Shown: in pieces, positions 20,488 to 31,036 of the stretch
Position numbering within the stretch: the first letter of the stretch is position 1
How the letters are laid out: the number at the start of each line of letters is the position of its first letter
Origin: Flavobacteriia bacterium
GTDB lineage: Bacteria > Bacteroidota > Bacteroidia > Flavobacteriales > Flavobacteriaceae
DNA: 64,000 nt
Direction: 5' to 3'
Assembly (NCBI GenBank): GCA_013298525.1
Contig: JAAFHW010000001.1
Coordinates: forward strand, 1-64,000
Translations under genes and position numbers: made by a program
The notes under the pieces: generated by a model
What the model was told of the DNA's origin: nothing
What the model saw: the letters and a program-made list of their open reading frames with translations, nothing else
Database searches by the model: none

Positions 20488-21351
20488 TTATTCTTCTAAT
20501 AAACTCATTAAATGTAATCCGTAACCGCTTTTAAGTAATGGTATTGCAAGTTCTTTTAATTGTTTAGTGTCTATAAATCCCATTTTGTATGCTGCTTCTT
20601 CTATTGCTCCAATTTTCAATCCTTGGCGCTCTTCGATTACTTGTACAAACTGTCCTGCTTGCATTAATGATTGGAAAGTTCCTGTGTCTAACCACGCGGT
20701 TCCTCTATCGAGAATACTAACTTTTAGATTTCCTCTTTTTAAATATTCTTTATTAACGTCTGTTATTTCAAGTTCACCTCGATGACTTGGTTTTATATTA
20801 GCTGCCACTTCAATAATGGAATTATCATAGAAATAAATTCCAGGAACTGCAAAATTTGATTTAGGTTTTTCGGGTTTTTCTTCTATTGAAAGAACGTTTC
20901 CGTCTTTATCAAAGTCAACCACTCCATATCTTTCTGGATCATGGACATGATATGCATAAATAATTCCTCCATCAGGATTACTATTGGCTTGTAACAATTC
21001 GGCTAAACCTGTTCCGTAGAAAATATTATCTCCAAGAATAAGTGCTGCTTTATCTTTTCCAATAAATTCTTTTCCAATAATAAATGCTTCCGCAAGACCG
21101 TTAGGGTTTTCTTGAACGGCATATTCAAAACGACAACCAAATTTTTTTCCATCACCTAATAATTGTCTAAATAAAGGTAAATCGTGTGGCGTTGAAATGA
21201 TTAGTATTTCATTAATTCCTGCCCACATCAATGTTGAAAGTGGATAGTAAATCATTGGTTTATCATAAATTGGCATTAACTGTTTACTTACAGCAAGAGT
21301 CAATGGGTGTAATCTAGTTCCTGAACCTCCAGCTAAGATAATTCCTTTCAT
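20488..21351 (-). CDS. rfbA: Glucose-1-phosphate thymidylyltransferase
   Basis: [42 protein letters not shown]. Confidence 0.98.
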   Translation of the reverse strand: MKGIILAGGSGTRLHPLTLAVSKQLMPIYDKPMIYYPLSTLMWAGINEILIISTPHDLPLFRQLLGDGKKFGCRFEYAVQENPNGLAEAFIIGKEFIGKDKAALILGDNIFYGTGLAELLQANSNPDGGIIYAYHVHDPERYGVVDFDKDGNVLSIEEKPEKPKSNFAVPGIYFYDNSIIEVAANIKPSHRGELEITDVNKEYLKRGNLKVSILDRGTAWLDTGTFQSLMQAGQFVQVIEERQGLKIGAIEEAAYKMGFIDTKQLKELAIPLLKSGYGLHLMSLLEE

Positions 21352-21358
21352 AAAATTT

Positions 21359-22354
21359 CTATTTTGTTTTAGTTAACTGATTTTTATAAAAAGCTAGAAA
21401 TAGAGAAATAAACACAAATAAAGAAATAAATAGTATCGGTAAAATCAATTTCATCTTTCCATTTGTTCCTTTATTATTTATAATATTTGGAGTTATACTA
21501 ATATCTTTTATAAAAGTATCAATTTTAACTAATTGTATTTTTTGAGAAGCAATTTCACTAATTAGTTTATTTTTTAATTCAAACATTCCGTTTATCTCGC
21601 TGTTTTCATTGTTGTATATTAGATTATTACCTTTATTGTTTTTAGATATGTTTTTAGATATTACACTAATAAGCGAATCTATTTGAACGATTTCTTCTTC
21701 GTTCTTCTTCATTTTTATTAAAATATTCTCCTTATTAATTTTTGAAATCTGATTCATGTAGTCGTCAGTATTCAAGTATTTCAATAAAGGTTTAATAATA
21801 TCATCTGATTCTATTCTACCGTTTGATGATATAAGTAAAGAATGATAAGGATAGTTTTTACTAGTAAGTTCATCTTCAATTACTTTATTAATATCATTAC
21901 TTTCTGCTAGTAATTTTATTACTTCAAAGTTTTGAGTGTTTTGAGCATTTGAAGCGATTGCAGTATTATTATTTACAAAATTATATAGATCAACAATTGG
22001 TTCAATTTTTATATTTTGAATTTTATCTGAATTGGTAATCCCAATACTTTTAAAAAATTTCTCGTCTTTTTCAGATAGTCTTGATTTAATCAAATCTATT
22101 TTTGAGTATAAATAATCAACTCCTCCACTTGGCGCAACAATTATTTGACTATTATAATTTTTATTTGAATCTAAAAAATAACCTAATCCAGCTCCAATTA
22201 TAAATAATAATCCTAGAATTAAGGCTTTTCTTTTAAAAAACAAAATCAAATTAAAAATCGACATTAAAACAGCGTCATATAATCCACCAATTTTTTTTGA
22301 AATATCAGATAAATCAATTTCTTGATTGTCATTATTTTGAGAATTTGTACTCAT
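21359..22354 (-). CDS. Wzz-like chain-length determinant membrane protein
   Basis: Two TM segments flanking a coiled periplasmic region; located beside rfbA. Confidence 0.65.
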   Translation of the reverse strand: MSTNSQNNDNQEIDLSDISKKIGGLYDAVLMSIFNLILFFKRKALILGLLFIIGAGLGYFLDSNKNYNSQIIVAPSGGVDYLYSKIDLIKSRLSEKDEKFFKSIGITNSDKIQNIKIEPIVDLYNFVNNNTAIASNAQNTQNFEVIKLLAESNDINKVIEDELTSKNYPYHSLLISSNGRIESDDIIKPLLKYLNTDDYMNQISKINKENILIKMKKNEEEIVQIDSLISVISKNISKNNKGNNLIYNNENSEINGMFELKNKLISEIASQKIQLVKIDTFIKDISITPNIINNKGTNGKMKLILPILFISLFVFISLFLAFYKNQLTKTK

Positions 22355-22363
22355 AGAAATATG

Positions 22364-24052
22364 TTATTTTACGTTGAAAATTTGTTCTAATATTTTGATT
22401 GTAATCAAATACGTTGGTTTTACTCCTGTTGTTCCTAATCCTCCAGAAGCTAATGTACTTCCTGTTTCTAAAGGATTATCTGAAGCATAATAGGCATAAC
22501 GAACTTTTACATTTGGATTAATGCTTTTTCTAATTTTAGATGCTGATTGAATCGCTTTTTGATAATAAGCACCTTCCATTTCTAGACCAATTACGCTCCA
22601 AGTTGACTCGTGGAAAAATTTCAATAAATCTTTATTTTGAAGTGATGTTCCTAAAACAGTAATCATTGGTCCGGCAAAAACAGGAATTCCGTTTCCTTCA
22701 AGCATTTCGGCAGTTAATTCATTTTCAAAGAAATAATTATCTGCTGTTCCTTCGTTAATATGAGCGTTTGGAATCATGATGTCGCCTTTTCCGCCTTCTA
22801 AAATTCCTGCTTTACCCATAATGGAAACCGATTCTACATTAAGTAAAATTTTCTCTTTTCCGTTTTTGTAAGGTTTCAATAATTCATCAATAGTTTCGTA
22901 AGCTTGTTCTCCAAAAGCATAATCCATCACAATTATAACTGGATTGTCTTTTCCAACTTTTGCATTTGGAAATGCCGATTTTATCCAATCAATTTTTGAA
23001 GTGTCAAATATTTGAACATCAATGTTAGTTCCAGATTGGTCTGGAAGCGAAATCATTCCGTGTTTAATTGCAAATTCTTCTACTTTATCACGAACATCAT
23101 GCGCACCTTGACGACTCAATTCTTCAAAAATATCAAAATCTGATTTTCCTTTGAATTTTGGTCCTAAAACATGCGTAGCAAAAATCGAATTCATAACACT
23201 GTGCATGTTTGCACTAATAATATGAATTGGTCTTCCTAGTAAATTGTTTTCTTTTAAAACTTCTTTGATATTGGTTGCCCAAATTTCACCGTGAATGTGG
23301 TGTCCAAGACGTTCTCTCAAAATTGGACTAAAAGTAATTGTTCTTTTGTTATTGTCAACCACTTCTTCAATGGCAAGTTTTCCTAACCAGTAAATTACGT
23401 GAAGAAATCTGTCTGGTTTTTCTTTAGTTCCAAAAGAATCATAAATATCTAAAACCTCAACAAACGTTCTTCCCAACACATTTGCGGCGTGAGAAATGGC
23501 TTTCTCCTTTTCAATTTGAGTTAGTTTTTTGATTTGTAAAGCGGCTTGTTCTAATTTTTGCCAATCGCGTGAAATTCTTCCTTCTTCATCAATTAAAACT
23601 CTGTCTTTAATTTTGTGAGATTCGATGAAAATGAAAGTCAAATGCGTCAAAATATCATAAATATCGGAACGTCCGCGAGTAATTTCTACATTCATTTGTT
23701 CTTCATCAATTCTGTAGCAATTTCTTCTACGTTTTGGTGGAACAATGGCTTGAAAATGTGATTTTGAATACCCTTCATCCGAAGTTAAATTGATGTAACG
23801 GCATTCTTCAATTCCTACTGGAAGTCTTTCTATTACGTAAAGTAAACCGTTAAGTTCTACTTTTTCTTCTGCAATACTTCCGTAAATTTCTGGTCGAAGC
23901 TCTAATAAAGCTTCTCTTAAAGTTTCTCCTGAAACACCCATTGGTTTGTAAAAACCTCTGTTAAATAAATGTCTCATGGTAATGTACAATCGTTCGATAG
24001 CTGCCGACGATTCTTGCGCTCTTGAGCGCGAAATGTTTTTAATTTCTTTCAT
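22364..24052 (-). CDS. DUF6909-type uncharacterised protein with nucleoside-phosphorylase-like C-terminus
   Basis: 562 aa; GPMITVLGTSLQNKDLLKFFHESTWSVIGLEMEGAYYQKAI resembles the EMEGAA motif of MTA/SAH nucleosidase/phosphorylases. Confidence 0.7.
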   Translation of the reverse strand: MKEIKNISRSRAQESSAAIERLYITMRHLFNRGFYKPMGVSGETLREALLELRPEIYGSIAEEKVELNGLLYVIERLPVGIEECRYINLTSDEGYSKSHFQAIVPPKRRRNCYRIDEEQMNVEITRGRSDIYDILTHLTFIFIESHKIKDRVLIDEEGRISRDWQKLEQAALQIKKLTQIEKEKAISHAANVLGRTFVEVLDIYDSFGTKEKPDRFLHVIYWLGKLAIEEVVDNNKRTITFSPILRERLGHHIHGEIWATNIKEVLKENNLLGRPIHIISANMHSVMNSIFATHVLGPKFKGKSDFDIFEELSRQGAHDVRDKVEEFAIKHGMISLPDQSGTNIDVQIFDTSKIDWIKSAFPNAKVGKDNPVIIVMDYAFGEQAYETIDELLKPYKNGKEKILLNVESVSIMGKAGILEGGKGDIMIPNAHINEGTADNYFFENELTAEMLEGNGIPVFAGPMITVLGTSLQNKDLLKFFHESTWSVIGLEMEGAYYQKAIQSASKIRKSINPNVKVRYAYYASDNPLETGSTLASGGLGTTGVKPTYLITIKILEQIFNVK

Positions 24053-24094
24053 TAAATTTTATTTTCTAACCTGCAAATATACTGATTTTATGCT

Positions 24095-24976
24095 TTAGTT
24101 GGTTAGGATAAGGTTAATTGCCGGCTCATTTATCATCATTTTACTCACTGAACCATCAAGATTGAATTTTTGTTGTTTGCACCATTTTCCGCCAGAATAT
24201 TCAAATTGAAAATCTTTTTCAACAAAATTATATAGTAAGAATGGGTAATACTTTCTTTGGATTTTTGTTGTGTTCGAATTAAAATCTGTAATTGTTGTTT
24301 CAAGTTTATTTTTCTCAATAAGTAATTTTTCAAATCCCACAAAAAGTCCTGATTTTGGCATAGTTAGATTCAAATCTGAAATATCAAAAGCATGATTGTT
24401 TACACCTTTTTTTACAGTTAGTATCAAATCTTTTTTTAACAACTCTTTTGATGGAAAACCTAAAGAATCAACAGCATAAAAATGTAATTTTATCGTGGCG
24501 TTTTCTATTTTGCTATCAGTTAAAACAGTAACTTTTTTTATATATTTTGTTGCTTTATAGGACGATTTGTACGGGAAAAATTTAGCAACAATTTTAGGAC
24601 CATTATCAAATGCTTGTGAAATCGAATTTTTGGTTTTGCCTATTTCAATTTGTTTGGTTTCTTTACTATTAGAAAGCACTATTTCATCTAGTAAATATTC
24701 TACCGCCTTTAATTTTACTTCTTTACTTTCTGATATTTTTACAATTTTTTTCTCAAAACCTATTGCTGTAAATATCAAGTTTTTACTCTTTTCTGAAGTA
24801 TAAATTTCAAAAGTTCCATTTTCTTCTGAGCTTGCTCCAATATTCTCATTCTCAACCCAAATATTTACAAAAGGAATTGGATTTCCTGTCAAACTATCTT
24901 TTACAACGCCTTTAATTTGAGAAAAAGTAAATTGTGAAATTAAAAGTAAAACCCAAACCAGTCTTTTTTCTATCAT
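24095..24976 (-). CDS. Carboxypeptidase-like regulatory (CarboxypepD_reg-like) domain protein
   Basis: IKGVVKDSLTGNPIPFVNIWVENENIGASSEENGTFEI. Confidence 0.85.
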   Translation of the reverse strand: MIEKRLVWVLLLISQFTFSQIKGVVKDSLTGNPIPFVNIWVENENIGASSEENGTFEIYTSEKSKNLIFTAIGFEKKIVKISESKEVKLKAVEYLLDEIVLSNSKETKQIEIGKTKNSISQAFDNGPKIVAKFFPYKSSYKATKYIKKVTVLTDSKIENATIKLHFYAVDSLGFPSKELLKKDLILTVKKGVNNHAFDISDLNLTMPKSGLFVGFEKLLIEKNKLETTITDFNSNTTKIQRKYYPFLLYNFVEKDFQFEYSGGKWCKQQKFNLDGSVSKMMINEPAINLILTN

Positions 24977-26481
24977 CTTTTTTCTATTTTCTGAAAAAAA
25001 TCAGCAATTTTTCTATCGTTAGAAAGTCTTGGTAATTTATTTTGACCTCCTAATTTTCCTATAGATTTCATGTATTCTTGGAATCCGTTTTTTGAAACTT
25101 TTGTTATTACTAATGTTCGCAACACTTTTCCAACAATTAAATCATCATAATAAACGTTTTGCTTTCGCATTGCGTTGTCAATTTTTAACGCAAATTCATA
25201 CAGATTATTGGGTTCTTCCGAAACTTCGGAATCAAATTCAATAAACCATTCGTGATAAGGTAAACCATCCCTTGGTGCAATTTGTGGCGCAACTGTAAAC
25301 TCATTAACACGGATATCTGTATTTTCCATAGCTTCCTGTAAAGCATGTTCGACTTCTTTACCAATTACATGTTCACCAAACGCAGAGATATAATGTTTAA
25401 TTCGACCCGAAACGATAACTCGATAAGGTTTTAAACTTGTAAATTGAATCGTGTCACCAATATTATAAGCCCAAAGTCCTGCGTTGGTTGAAATGATTAA
25501 AACGTAGTTTATATTTAGTTCAACTTCACCAATAGTATATCGTTTGGGATTTTCTGTGAAAAATTCGTCGGCTTTTACAAATTCGTAGAAAATTCCTGAA
25601 TTCAAAAGCAACAACATTCCTTTTTCTTTTTGAGAATCTTGGTAGGCAAAAAATCCTTCAGAAGCCGGAAACAATTCAATAGAATCTACTTTTCTTCCAA
25701 TTAAATTTTCAAATTTGGCACGATAAGGTTCATAATTTACTCCACCATAAATAAATAAATTGAAGTTTTTAAAGAGTTCTCCAACTGGCTTTTGAGCTTT
25801 TTGATGCAATTTTTCGAAATACATTTGCACCCAAGAAGGAATTCCTGAAATCACTGCCATATCTTCCTTGAAGGTTTCTTCAACAATAGCGTCAACTTTG
25901 GTTTCCCAATCGTCAATGCAATTGGTTTCCCAACTTGGCATTCGGTTTTTCTGTAAATATTTTGGAACAAAATGCGCAACAATTCCGGAAAGACGACCTA
26001 ATTTAATTCCGTTTTTTTCTTCCAATATCGGACTTCCTTGTAGAAAAATCATTTTACCATCAACAAAATCGGCTTTTCCTGTTTCGTGAATGTAACTCAA
26101 AATCGCATTTCGCGCAGCTTGAATATGAAAAGGCATCGATTCTTTAGTAAGTGGAATGTATTTTGCGCCAGAAGTTGTGCCCGATGTTTTGGCAAAATAA
26201 AGAGGCTTTCCTTTCCAAAGAATATTTTCTTCGCCTTTTACAACTCGGTCAACATATGGTTTTAATTCCTCATAATCTCTTATTGGAACTTGATTGGCAA
26301 AATCTTCAAAAGTTTTAATTTCAATGAATTTGTGATCTTTTCCAAACTGAGTTTCTTTCGCTTGACGAATTAAATCATTAAAAACTTTTTGTTGCGTTTC
26401 AACAGGATTTGAAGCCCATTTTTGAGTTTTATTATGAATTGACTTAGCAAATAGCTTGGCTGCTATAGATTTTATTGACAT
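24973..26481 (-). CDS. GH3 auxin-responsive promoter family protein (acyl-adenylate forming)
   Basis: FAKTSGTTSGAKYIPLTKESM; YEPYRAKFENLIGRKVDSIELFPASEGFFAYQD; LWAYNIGDTIQFTS. Confidence 0.94.
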   Translation of the reverse strand: MSIKSIAAKLFAKSIHNKTQKWASNPVETQQKVFNDLIRQAKETQFGKDHKFIEIKTFEDFANQVPIRDYEELKPYVDRVVKGEENILWKGKPLYFAKTSGTTSGAKYIPLTKESMPFHIQAARNAILSYIHETGKADFVDGKMIFLQGSPILEEKNGIKLGRLSGIVAHFVPKYLQKNRMPSWETNCIDDWETKVDAIVEETFKEDMAVISGIPSWVQMYFEKLHQKAQKPVGELFKNFNLFIYGGVNYEPYRAKFENLIGRKVDSIELFPASEGFFAYQDSQKEKGMLLLLNSGIFYEFVKADEFFTENPKRYTIGEVELNINYVLIISTNAGLWAYNIGDTIQFTSLKPYRVIVSGRIKHYISAFGEHVIGKEVEHALQEAMENTDIRVNEFTVAPQIAPRDGLPYHEWFIEFDSEVSEEPNNLYEFALKIDNAMRKQNVYYDDLIVGKVLRTLVITKVSKNGFQEYMKSIGKLGGQNKLPRLSNDRKIADFFQKIEKR

Positions 26482-26990
26482 TATTTCTGCTTCTTTTTAG
26501 AAGTTTTACTTTCTTCTTTAGCTTTCTTTTCCTCCTCGGCAACTTGTTTTCTCAGATTCATTTCGGCTTCAGTCGCTGTTAATTGTAAATCTGGTAATGT
26601 ATCAACTGATATTGCTAAAATGGAATCTTTATTGACTTTAGCGTATTCTAAATTACCATTTAAAACTTTTTTAATCGACTCTAGATAAGCTTCATTTTTC
26701 TTAATAGCAAACTCCAATGAATCTGATTTTAGAGCTAATTCTGTAGCGTCTTTTTTAAGCTTTGTTGAAGTATAACCTGGAATATATTCTCTTAAAGGAG
26801 TAAAAGCAATAATAAAAGTAGTCACAAAAATGATTAAAATAGCTCCAATTGAGGCAAAAACAAAGACATTCATCAAGGTTAATCTCAATGAAAAAACTTC
26901 TTCAAAAGTCTCATCATTTAAAATTACTAAACGATTTTTAGTGAAAAGATGTTTCTTTAATTTTTGCTTTTTGAGGCGCTTTTCAGACAT
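26481..26990 (-). CDS. Membrane-anchored protein resembling the N-terminal part of M23 metallopeptidases, lacking the peptidase domain
   Basis: FEEVFSLRLTLMNVFVFASIGAILIIFVTTFIIAFTPLREYIPGYTST matches recalled flavobacterial M23 protein N-termini; ends in a Lys/Glu-rich tail at 169 aa. Confidence 0.7.
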   Translation of the reverse strand: MSEKRLKKQKLKKHLFTKNRLVILNDETFEEVFSLRLTLMNVFVFASIGAILIIFVTTFIIAFTPLREYIPGYTSTKLKKDATELALKSDSLEFAIKKNEAYLESIKKVLNGNLEYAKVNKDSILAISVDTLPDLQLTATEAEMNLRKQVAEEEKKAKEESKTSKKKQK

Positions 26991-27199
26991 GTTTTTTTAT
27001 TATTATACAAATATAGAAAATTTGTTGAATTGCTATGTTTATTAAGGTTTTTGCTTTTTAAAAAAATAAAATGAATAACTAAAAACTATATTAAACTTAA
27101 ATTAATTGTAAAAATTTTTAGTAATCACAATTCACGACCATTTTATTTTTACATTTGCATATTGTAAATAACTGAATTTAATTTTTAATAAATAAAAAA

Positions 27200-27403
27200 A
27201 TGAATTTTTTAACTATATTTTTAGGGTTTATGCCAGGAGGATCTGAGTGGATACTTATCATTGTAGTGGTATTATTACTTTTTGGAGGTAAAAAAATTCC
27301 TGAACTAATGAAAGGTTTAGGTTCTGGAATAAATGAATTTAAAAAAGCCTCAAAAGGTGAAGATCAACCTGCTGATTCTAAAAAAGAAGAAACTAAAGAG
27401 TAA
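27200..27403 (+). CDS. tatA: Twin-arginine translocase subunit TatA/TatE family
   Basis: [36 protein letters not shown]. Confidence 0.95.
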   Translation: MNFLTIFLGFMPGGSEWILIIVVVLLLFGGKKIPELMKGLGSGINEFKKASKGEDQPADSKKEETKE

Positions 27404-27423
27404 TCTTTCAAGTTTAAAATAAA

Positions 27424-27463
27424 AAAATCCCAAATTCTAAATTGTTTTAGAGTTTGGGATTTT
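27424..27463. terminator. Bidirectional intrinsic terminator between tatA and tex
   Basis: AAAATCCCAAATTCTAAA-TTGT-TTTAGAGTTTGGGATTTT, 18-bp stem with one G-T wobble, between convergent genes. Confidence 0.85.
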
Positions 27464-27467
27464 ATAT

Positions 27468-29597
27468 TTACAGTATCATTGTAAGTTGTATTCTCTTCCT
27501 ATCCTCATCAACCTCAACGACCTTTACTTGAACGTGTTGGTGAAGTTTTACGACTTCATTTACATCACTAACAAATCCTGCTTTTAATTGGGAAATGTGA
27601 ACCAAACCACTTTCTTTTACTCCAATATCTACAAAACATCCAAAAGCGGTGATGTTGTTTACAATTCCAGGTAAAATCATTCCGGTGCGAACGTCTTTTA
27701 TGGTTTTAACATTTGGGTCAAATTCGAAAACTTTTGCCGCTTTTCTTGGATCTAATCCTGGTTTTACTAATTCTTTCAGAATGTCTTTTATACCAAGAAT
27801 TCCGATGGTTTCATTGGTGTAACTTTCTGGTTTTATTAAGGCAATTTTTTCTTTGTTGGCTATTAATTCGTTAACCGAAATTTTTAAATCTTTTGCCATT
27901 TTCTCCACAATTGGATAAGCTTCTGGATGTACCGCCGAATTATCTAAAGGATTTTTTCCATTGTGAATTCTAACGAAAGCTGCAGCTTGTTGATACGCTT
28001 TTTCACCAAGTCTTGGCACTTTTTTAATTTGTTTTCTATCTTCAAACGGACCATTTTCTTGACGATAAGCAATAATGTTTTCGGCCATCTTCTCTCCTAT
28101 TCCACTGACATAACTCAACAATGATTTACTTGCTGTATTGATGTTAATTCCGACCGAATTCACACATCTAATTACGGTGTTGTCCAATTCTTCTTTCAAT
28201 TTTGTTTGATCTACATCGTGCTGGTATTGACCAACTCCTATTGACTTGGCATCGATTTTTACCAATTCTGCTAAAGGATCTGAAAGTCGTCTTCCAATAG
28301 AAACCGAACCTCGAACCGTTACATCATAATTTGGAAATTCGTCGCGAGCAATTTTACTTGCTGAATAAATGGATGCTCCAGCTTCTGAAACCACAAAAAC
28401 CTGAACTGGTTTATCGAAAGCAATTTTCTTGATGAAAAATTCGGTTTCGCGACTTGCGGTTCCGTTTCCTATAGAAATGGCTTCGATGTTGTAAGCATTT
28501 ACCATCGATTTTATCTTTTTCATCGCCATTGCTGTTTCATTTTGTGGCTGATGTGGATAAATGGTTTCGTTATATAATAAATCACCTTTTTCATCTAAGC
28601 AAACCACTTTACAGCCACTTCTGTAACCTGGATCAATAGCTAAAATTCGTTTTTCTCCTAAAGGTGGCGCAAGTAAAAGCTGACTCAAGTTTCCGGCGAA
28701 AACATCTATCGCTTTTATGTCGGCTTTGGCTTTGGCTTCTTGTAACGTTTCATTCGAAATGGCAGGATGAAGTAATCTTTTGAAACTATCTTCAATGGCC
28801 AATTGAACATGATTAATAGATGGGCTATTACCATTTTTGATTATGATTTCATCTATCAAATCGTAAGTTTCATCAATATCGGTTTCTATTTTTAGTTTTA
28901 TAAAACCTTCATTTTCTGCACGAAGCATTGCTAATAATCTATGTGAAGGTGCTTTTGACAAAGGTTCTGCCCAATCAAAATATTGTTTGAATTTTTGAGC
29001 GTCTTCTTCTTCGGCTTTCTTTTTTACAACTTTGGTTTCGATAACGGCTTTTCGGTTGTACAATCGTCGTAAACTTTGACGCACGGCAATATTTTCGTTT
29101 ATCCATTCGGCAACAATATCTCTTGCGCCTTGCAACGCTTCTTCTTCATTTTCAACATTTTTATTAATGTATTGTGTTGAAAGAAAATCTACATCATCAT
29201 TTTTTTGAGCTAAAATCAAAGTTGCTAATGGTTCTAATCCGTTTTCGCGAGCAACATCAGCACGCGTTTTTTTCTTCTTTTTATATGGTAAATACAAGTC
29301 TTCAACTTCTTGTAAATCAAAAGATTTTTCAATTTTCGATTTTAAATCTGGCGTAAGCTGACCTTGTTCTTCAATGGTTTTTAGGATGCTTTCTTTTCGT
29401 TTTACAATTTCGTCATATTGCTTAGAAAGTTTGGCAATATTTTCCACTTGAACCTCATCAAGATTTCCGGTTTGGTCTTTTCGGTATCGAGAAATAAATG
29501 GAATGGTACAATCTTCTGAAAGCAATTTTAAAGTTGCTTCAATGTTTTTAGGAGTTGTGTTTACTTGGCTTTGAATGAATTGAATGTTAGTCATCAA
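27468..29597 (-). CDS. tex: RNA-binding transcriptional accessory protein Tex
   Basis: IPFISRYRKDQTGNLDEVQV; AIDPGYRSGCKVVCLDEKG; S1 domain GMILPGIVNNITAFGCFVDIGVKESGLVHISQL. Confidence 0.97.
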   Translation of the reverse strand: MMTNIQFIQSQVNTTPKNIEATLKLLSEDCTIPFISRYRKDQTGNLDEVQVENIAKLSKQYDEIVKRKESILKTIEEQGQLTPDLKSKIEKSFDLQEVEDLYLPYKKKKKTRADVARENGLEPLATLILAQKNDDVDFLSTQYINKNVENEEEALQGARDIVAEWINENIAVRQSLRRLYNRKAVIETKVVKKKAEEEDAQKFKQYFDWAEPLSKAPSHRLLAMLRAENEGFIKLKIETDIDETYDLIDEIIIKNGNSPSINHVQLAIEDSFKRLLHPAISNETLQEAKAKADIKAIDVFAGNLSQLLLAPPLGEKRILAIDPGYRSGCKVVCLDEKGDLLYNETIYPHQPQNETAMAMKKIKSMVNAYNIEAISIGNGTASRETEFFIKKIAFDKPVQVFVVSEAGASIYSASKIARDEFPNYDVTVRGSVSIGRRLSDPLAELVKIDAKSIGVGQYQHDVDQTKLKEELDNTVIRCVNSVGININTASKSLLSYVSGIGEKMAENIIAYRQENGPFEDRKQIKKVPRLGEKAYQQAAAFVRIHNGKNPLDNSAVHPEAYPIVEKMAKDLKISVNELIANKEKIALIKPESYTNETIGILGIKDILKELVKPGLDPRKAAKVFEFDPNVKTIKDVRTGMILPGIVNNITAFGCFVDIGVKESGLVHISQLKAGFVSDVNEVVKLHQHVQVKVVEVDEDRKRIQLTMIL

Positions 29598-29606
29598 TAA
29601 AATTTA

Positions 29607-29942
29607 TTAATTTGGATTGGAATGTGAATATATTTTTAAACCAATTTCTACATATAGATATCCTATAGGAATGTTTAATAACATAATTCCAAGAGTTAGA
29701 AGAATTTGATTTGTTATTTGCTTTTGTTTTAATTGAAAAAATAATGTAACAAACTGATAAGTATTAACAAAAAAAGCAGCTACAATAAAGAGTAAACTAA
29801 AATAAATCATTCCGTTAAACTCTGTGAAATAAAATATTAGCAACAAAATAGAGGCAACCAAAAAAGTTAAAAAAGCAACTTTTTTAGAGTTAGAAATGGT
29901 TTGATTTATATGAATTAGATTGTCTTTCAAATTTATATGCAA
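29607..29942 (-). CDS. Small hypothetical membrane protein
   Basis: 111 aa ORF with three predicted TM stretches. Confidence 0.65.
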   Translation of the reverse strand: MHINLKDNLIHINQTISNSKKVAFLTFLVASILLLIFYFTEFNGMIYFSLLFIVAAFFVNTYQFVTLFFQLKQKQITNQILLTLGIMLLNIPIGYLYVEIGLKIYSHSNPN

Positions 29943-30364
29943 CTAATTTTATCAACTCTTGTTGCGTGTCTTCCTCCTTCAAAATCAGTATTTAAAAAAG
30001 TATCAACAATTTCAATCGCTTGCTGGATAGATGTAAATCGCGCTGGAATACTTACTACATTTGCATTATTATGCTGGCGCGCAAGCGCCGAAATTTCTTT
30101 GGTCCAACAAAGAGCTGCTCTAATTCCTTGATGTTTGTTGGCAGTCATTGCAATTCCATTACCACTTCCACAAATAACTATTCCTAAATCGGCTTTTCCT
30201 GATTCAACATCGGTAGCAACTGGATGACCAAAATCTGGATAATCAACACTATCAAAAGTATCGGTTCCGTGGTTTAAAATTTCGTGTCCTTTTGATGTTA
30301 AATAATGAACAATTGCTTTTTTATAATCTGGTCCTGCGTGATCGTTTCCGATTGAGATTTTCAT
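29933..30364 (-). CDS. rpiB: Ribose 5-phosphate isomerase B
   Basis: MKISIGNDHAGPDYKKAIVHYLTSKGHEILNHGTDTFDSVDYPDFG; internal Met preferred over the ORF-track start at 30421. Confidence 0.95.
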   Translation of the reverse strand: MKISIGNDHAGPDYKKAIVHYLTSKGHEILNHGTDTFDSVDYPDFGHPVATDVESGKADLGIVICGSGNGIAMTANKHQGIRAALCWTKEISALARQHNNANVVSIPARFTSIQQAIEIVDTFLNTDFEGGRHATRVDKISCI

Positions 30365-30421
30365 ATTAATTTGAGTTGTAGTTGTGGAAACAAATTTAGT
30401 TAATCTTATTTGTATTTCCAT

Positions 30422-31036
30422 TTGATTTTTATAAAAATATAACTGCTTGATTTGCTTACGTTAAGGAAATATTGTTAATAAGATATATTTATAAGTAGCT
30501 GTAAATCATTACATTTTATTTAATTCAAATGTTAAAATTTTACATTGTTAATAGTGATTTGTAATTCGTTGATAATCAGTTAACGTTAAGTTAACATCAA
30601 TTGTTAACAACTTAAGATAGAAATTTAGAAGTTTTTCTTGGTTGTATGTAAATTAATTGTAATCAAAAATTGGTATTAAAAATCCAAATTTAGTTTCGTG
30701 AATTTTTAGAAAAGTTATCAATATAAAAAAGTACTTTTTCAACAGAAATTAACAATCAAAGTTATCTACAAAATGTTTGCTTTTTTACTTGTTAACAACT
30801 GTTAATGAAATCTAAAAATTACTTCAAAATGAAGGATTTACTTTCTTAAAACTATGTTGATAAATCGGTATAAAAAAGTATAACTTGAAAATCAACTTTT
30901 AAAAATTAAAGTTATTGTACAAATTAACACGCTATAATAACCATCATAAATTAATTTAAATTTAAATTTTCTTTTTGTTGTTTTTAATAGATGTTGAAAA
31001 CTTTCAAATTTTAGAAAATAGAAAAGAAAATATATT
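30422..31036. other. Candidate chromosomal replication origin (oriC) region
   Basis: 615 bp non-coding and AT-rich; DnaA-box-like TTATCTACA (30762-30770), TTATCAACA (rev, 30855-30863), weaker TTATCAATA (30715-30723) and TTATCAACG (rev, 30567-30575); four GTTAAC palindromes; gene-strand bias flips here. Confidence 0.65.
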
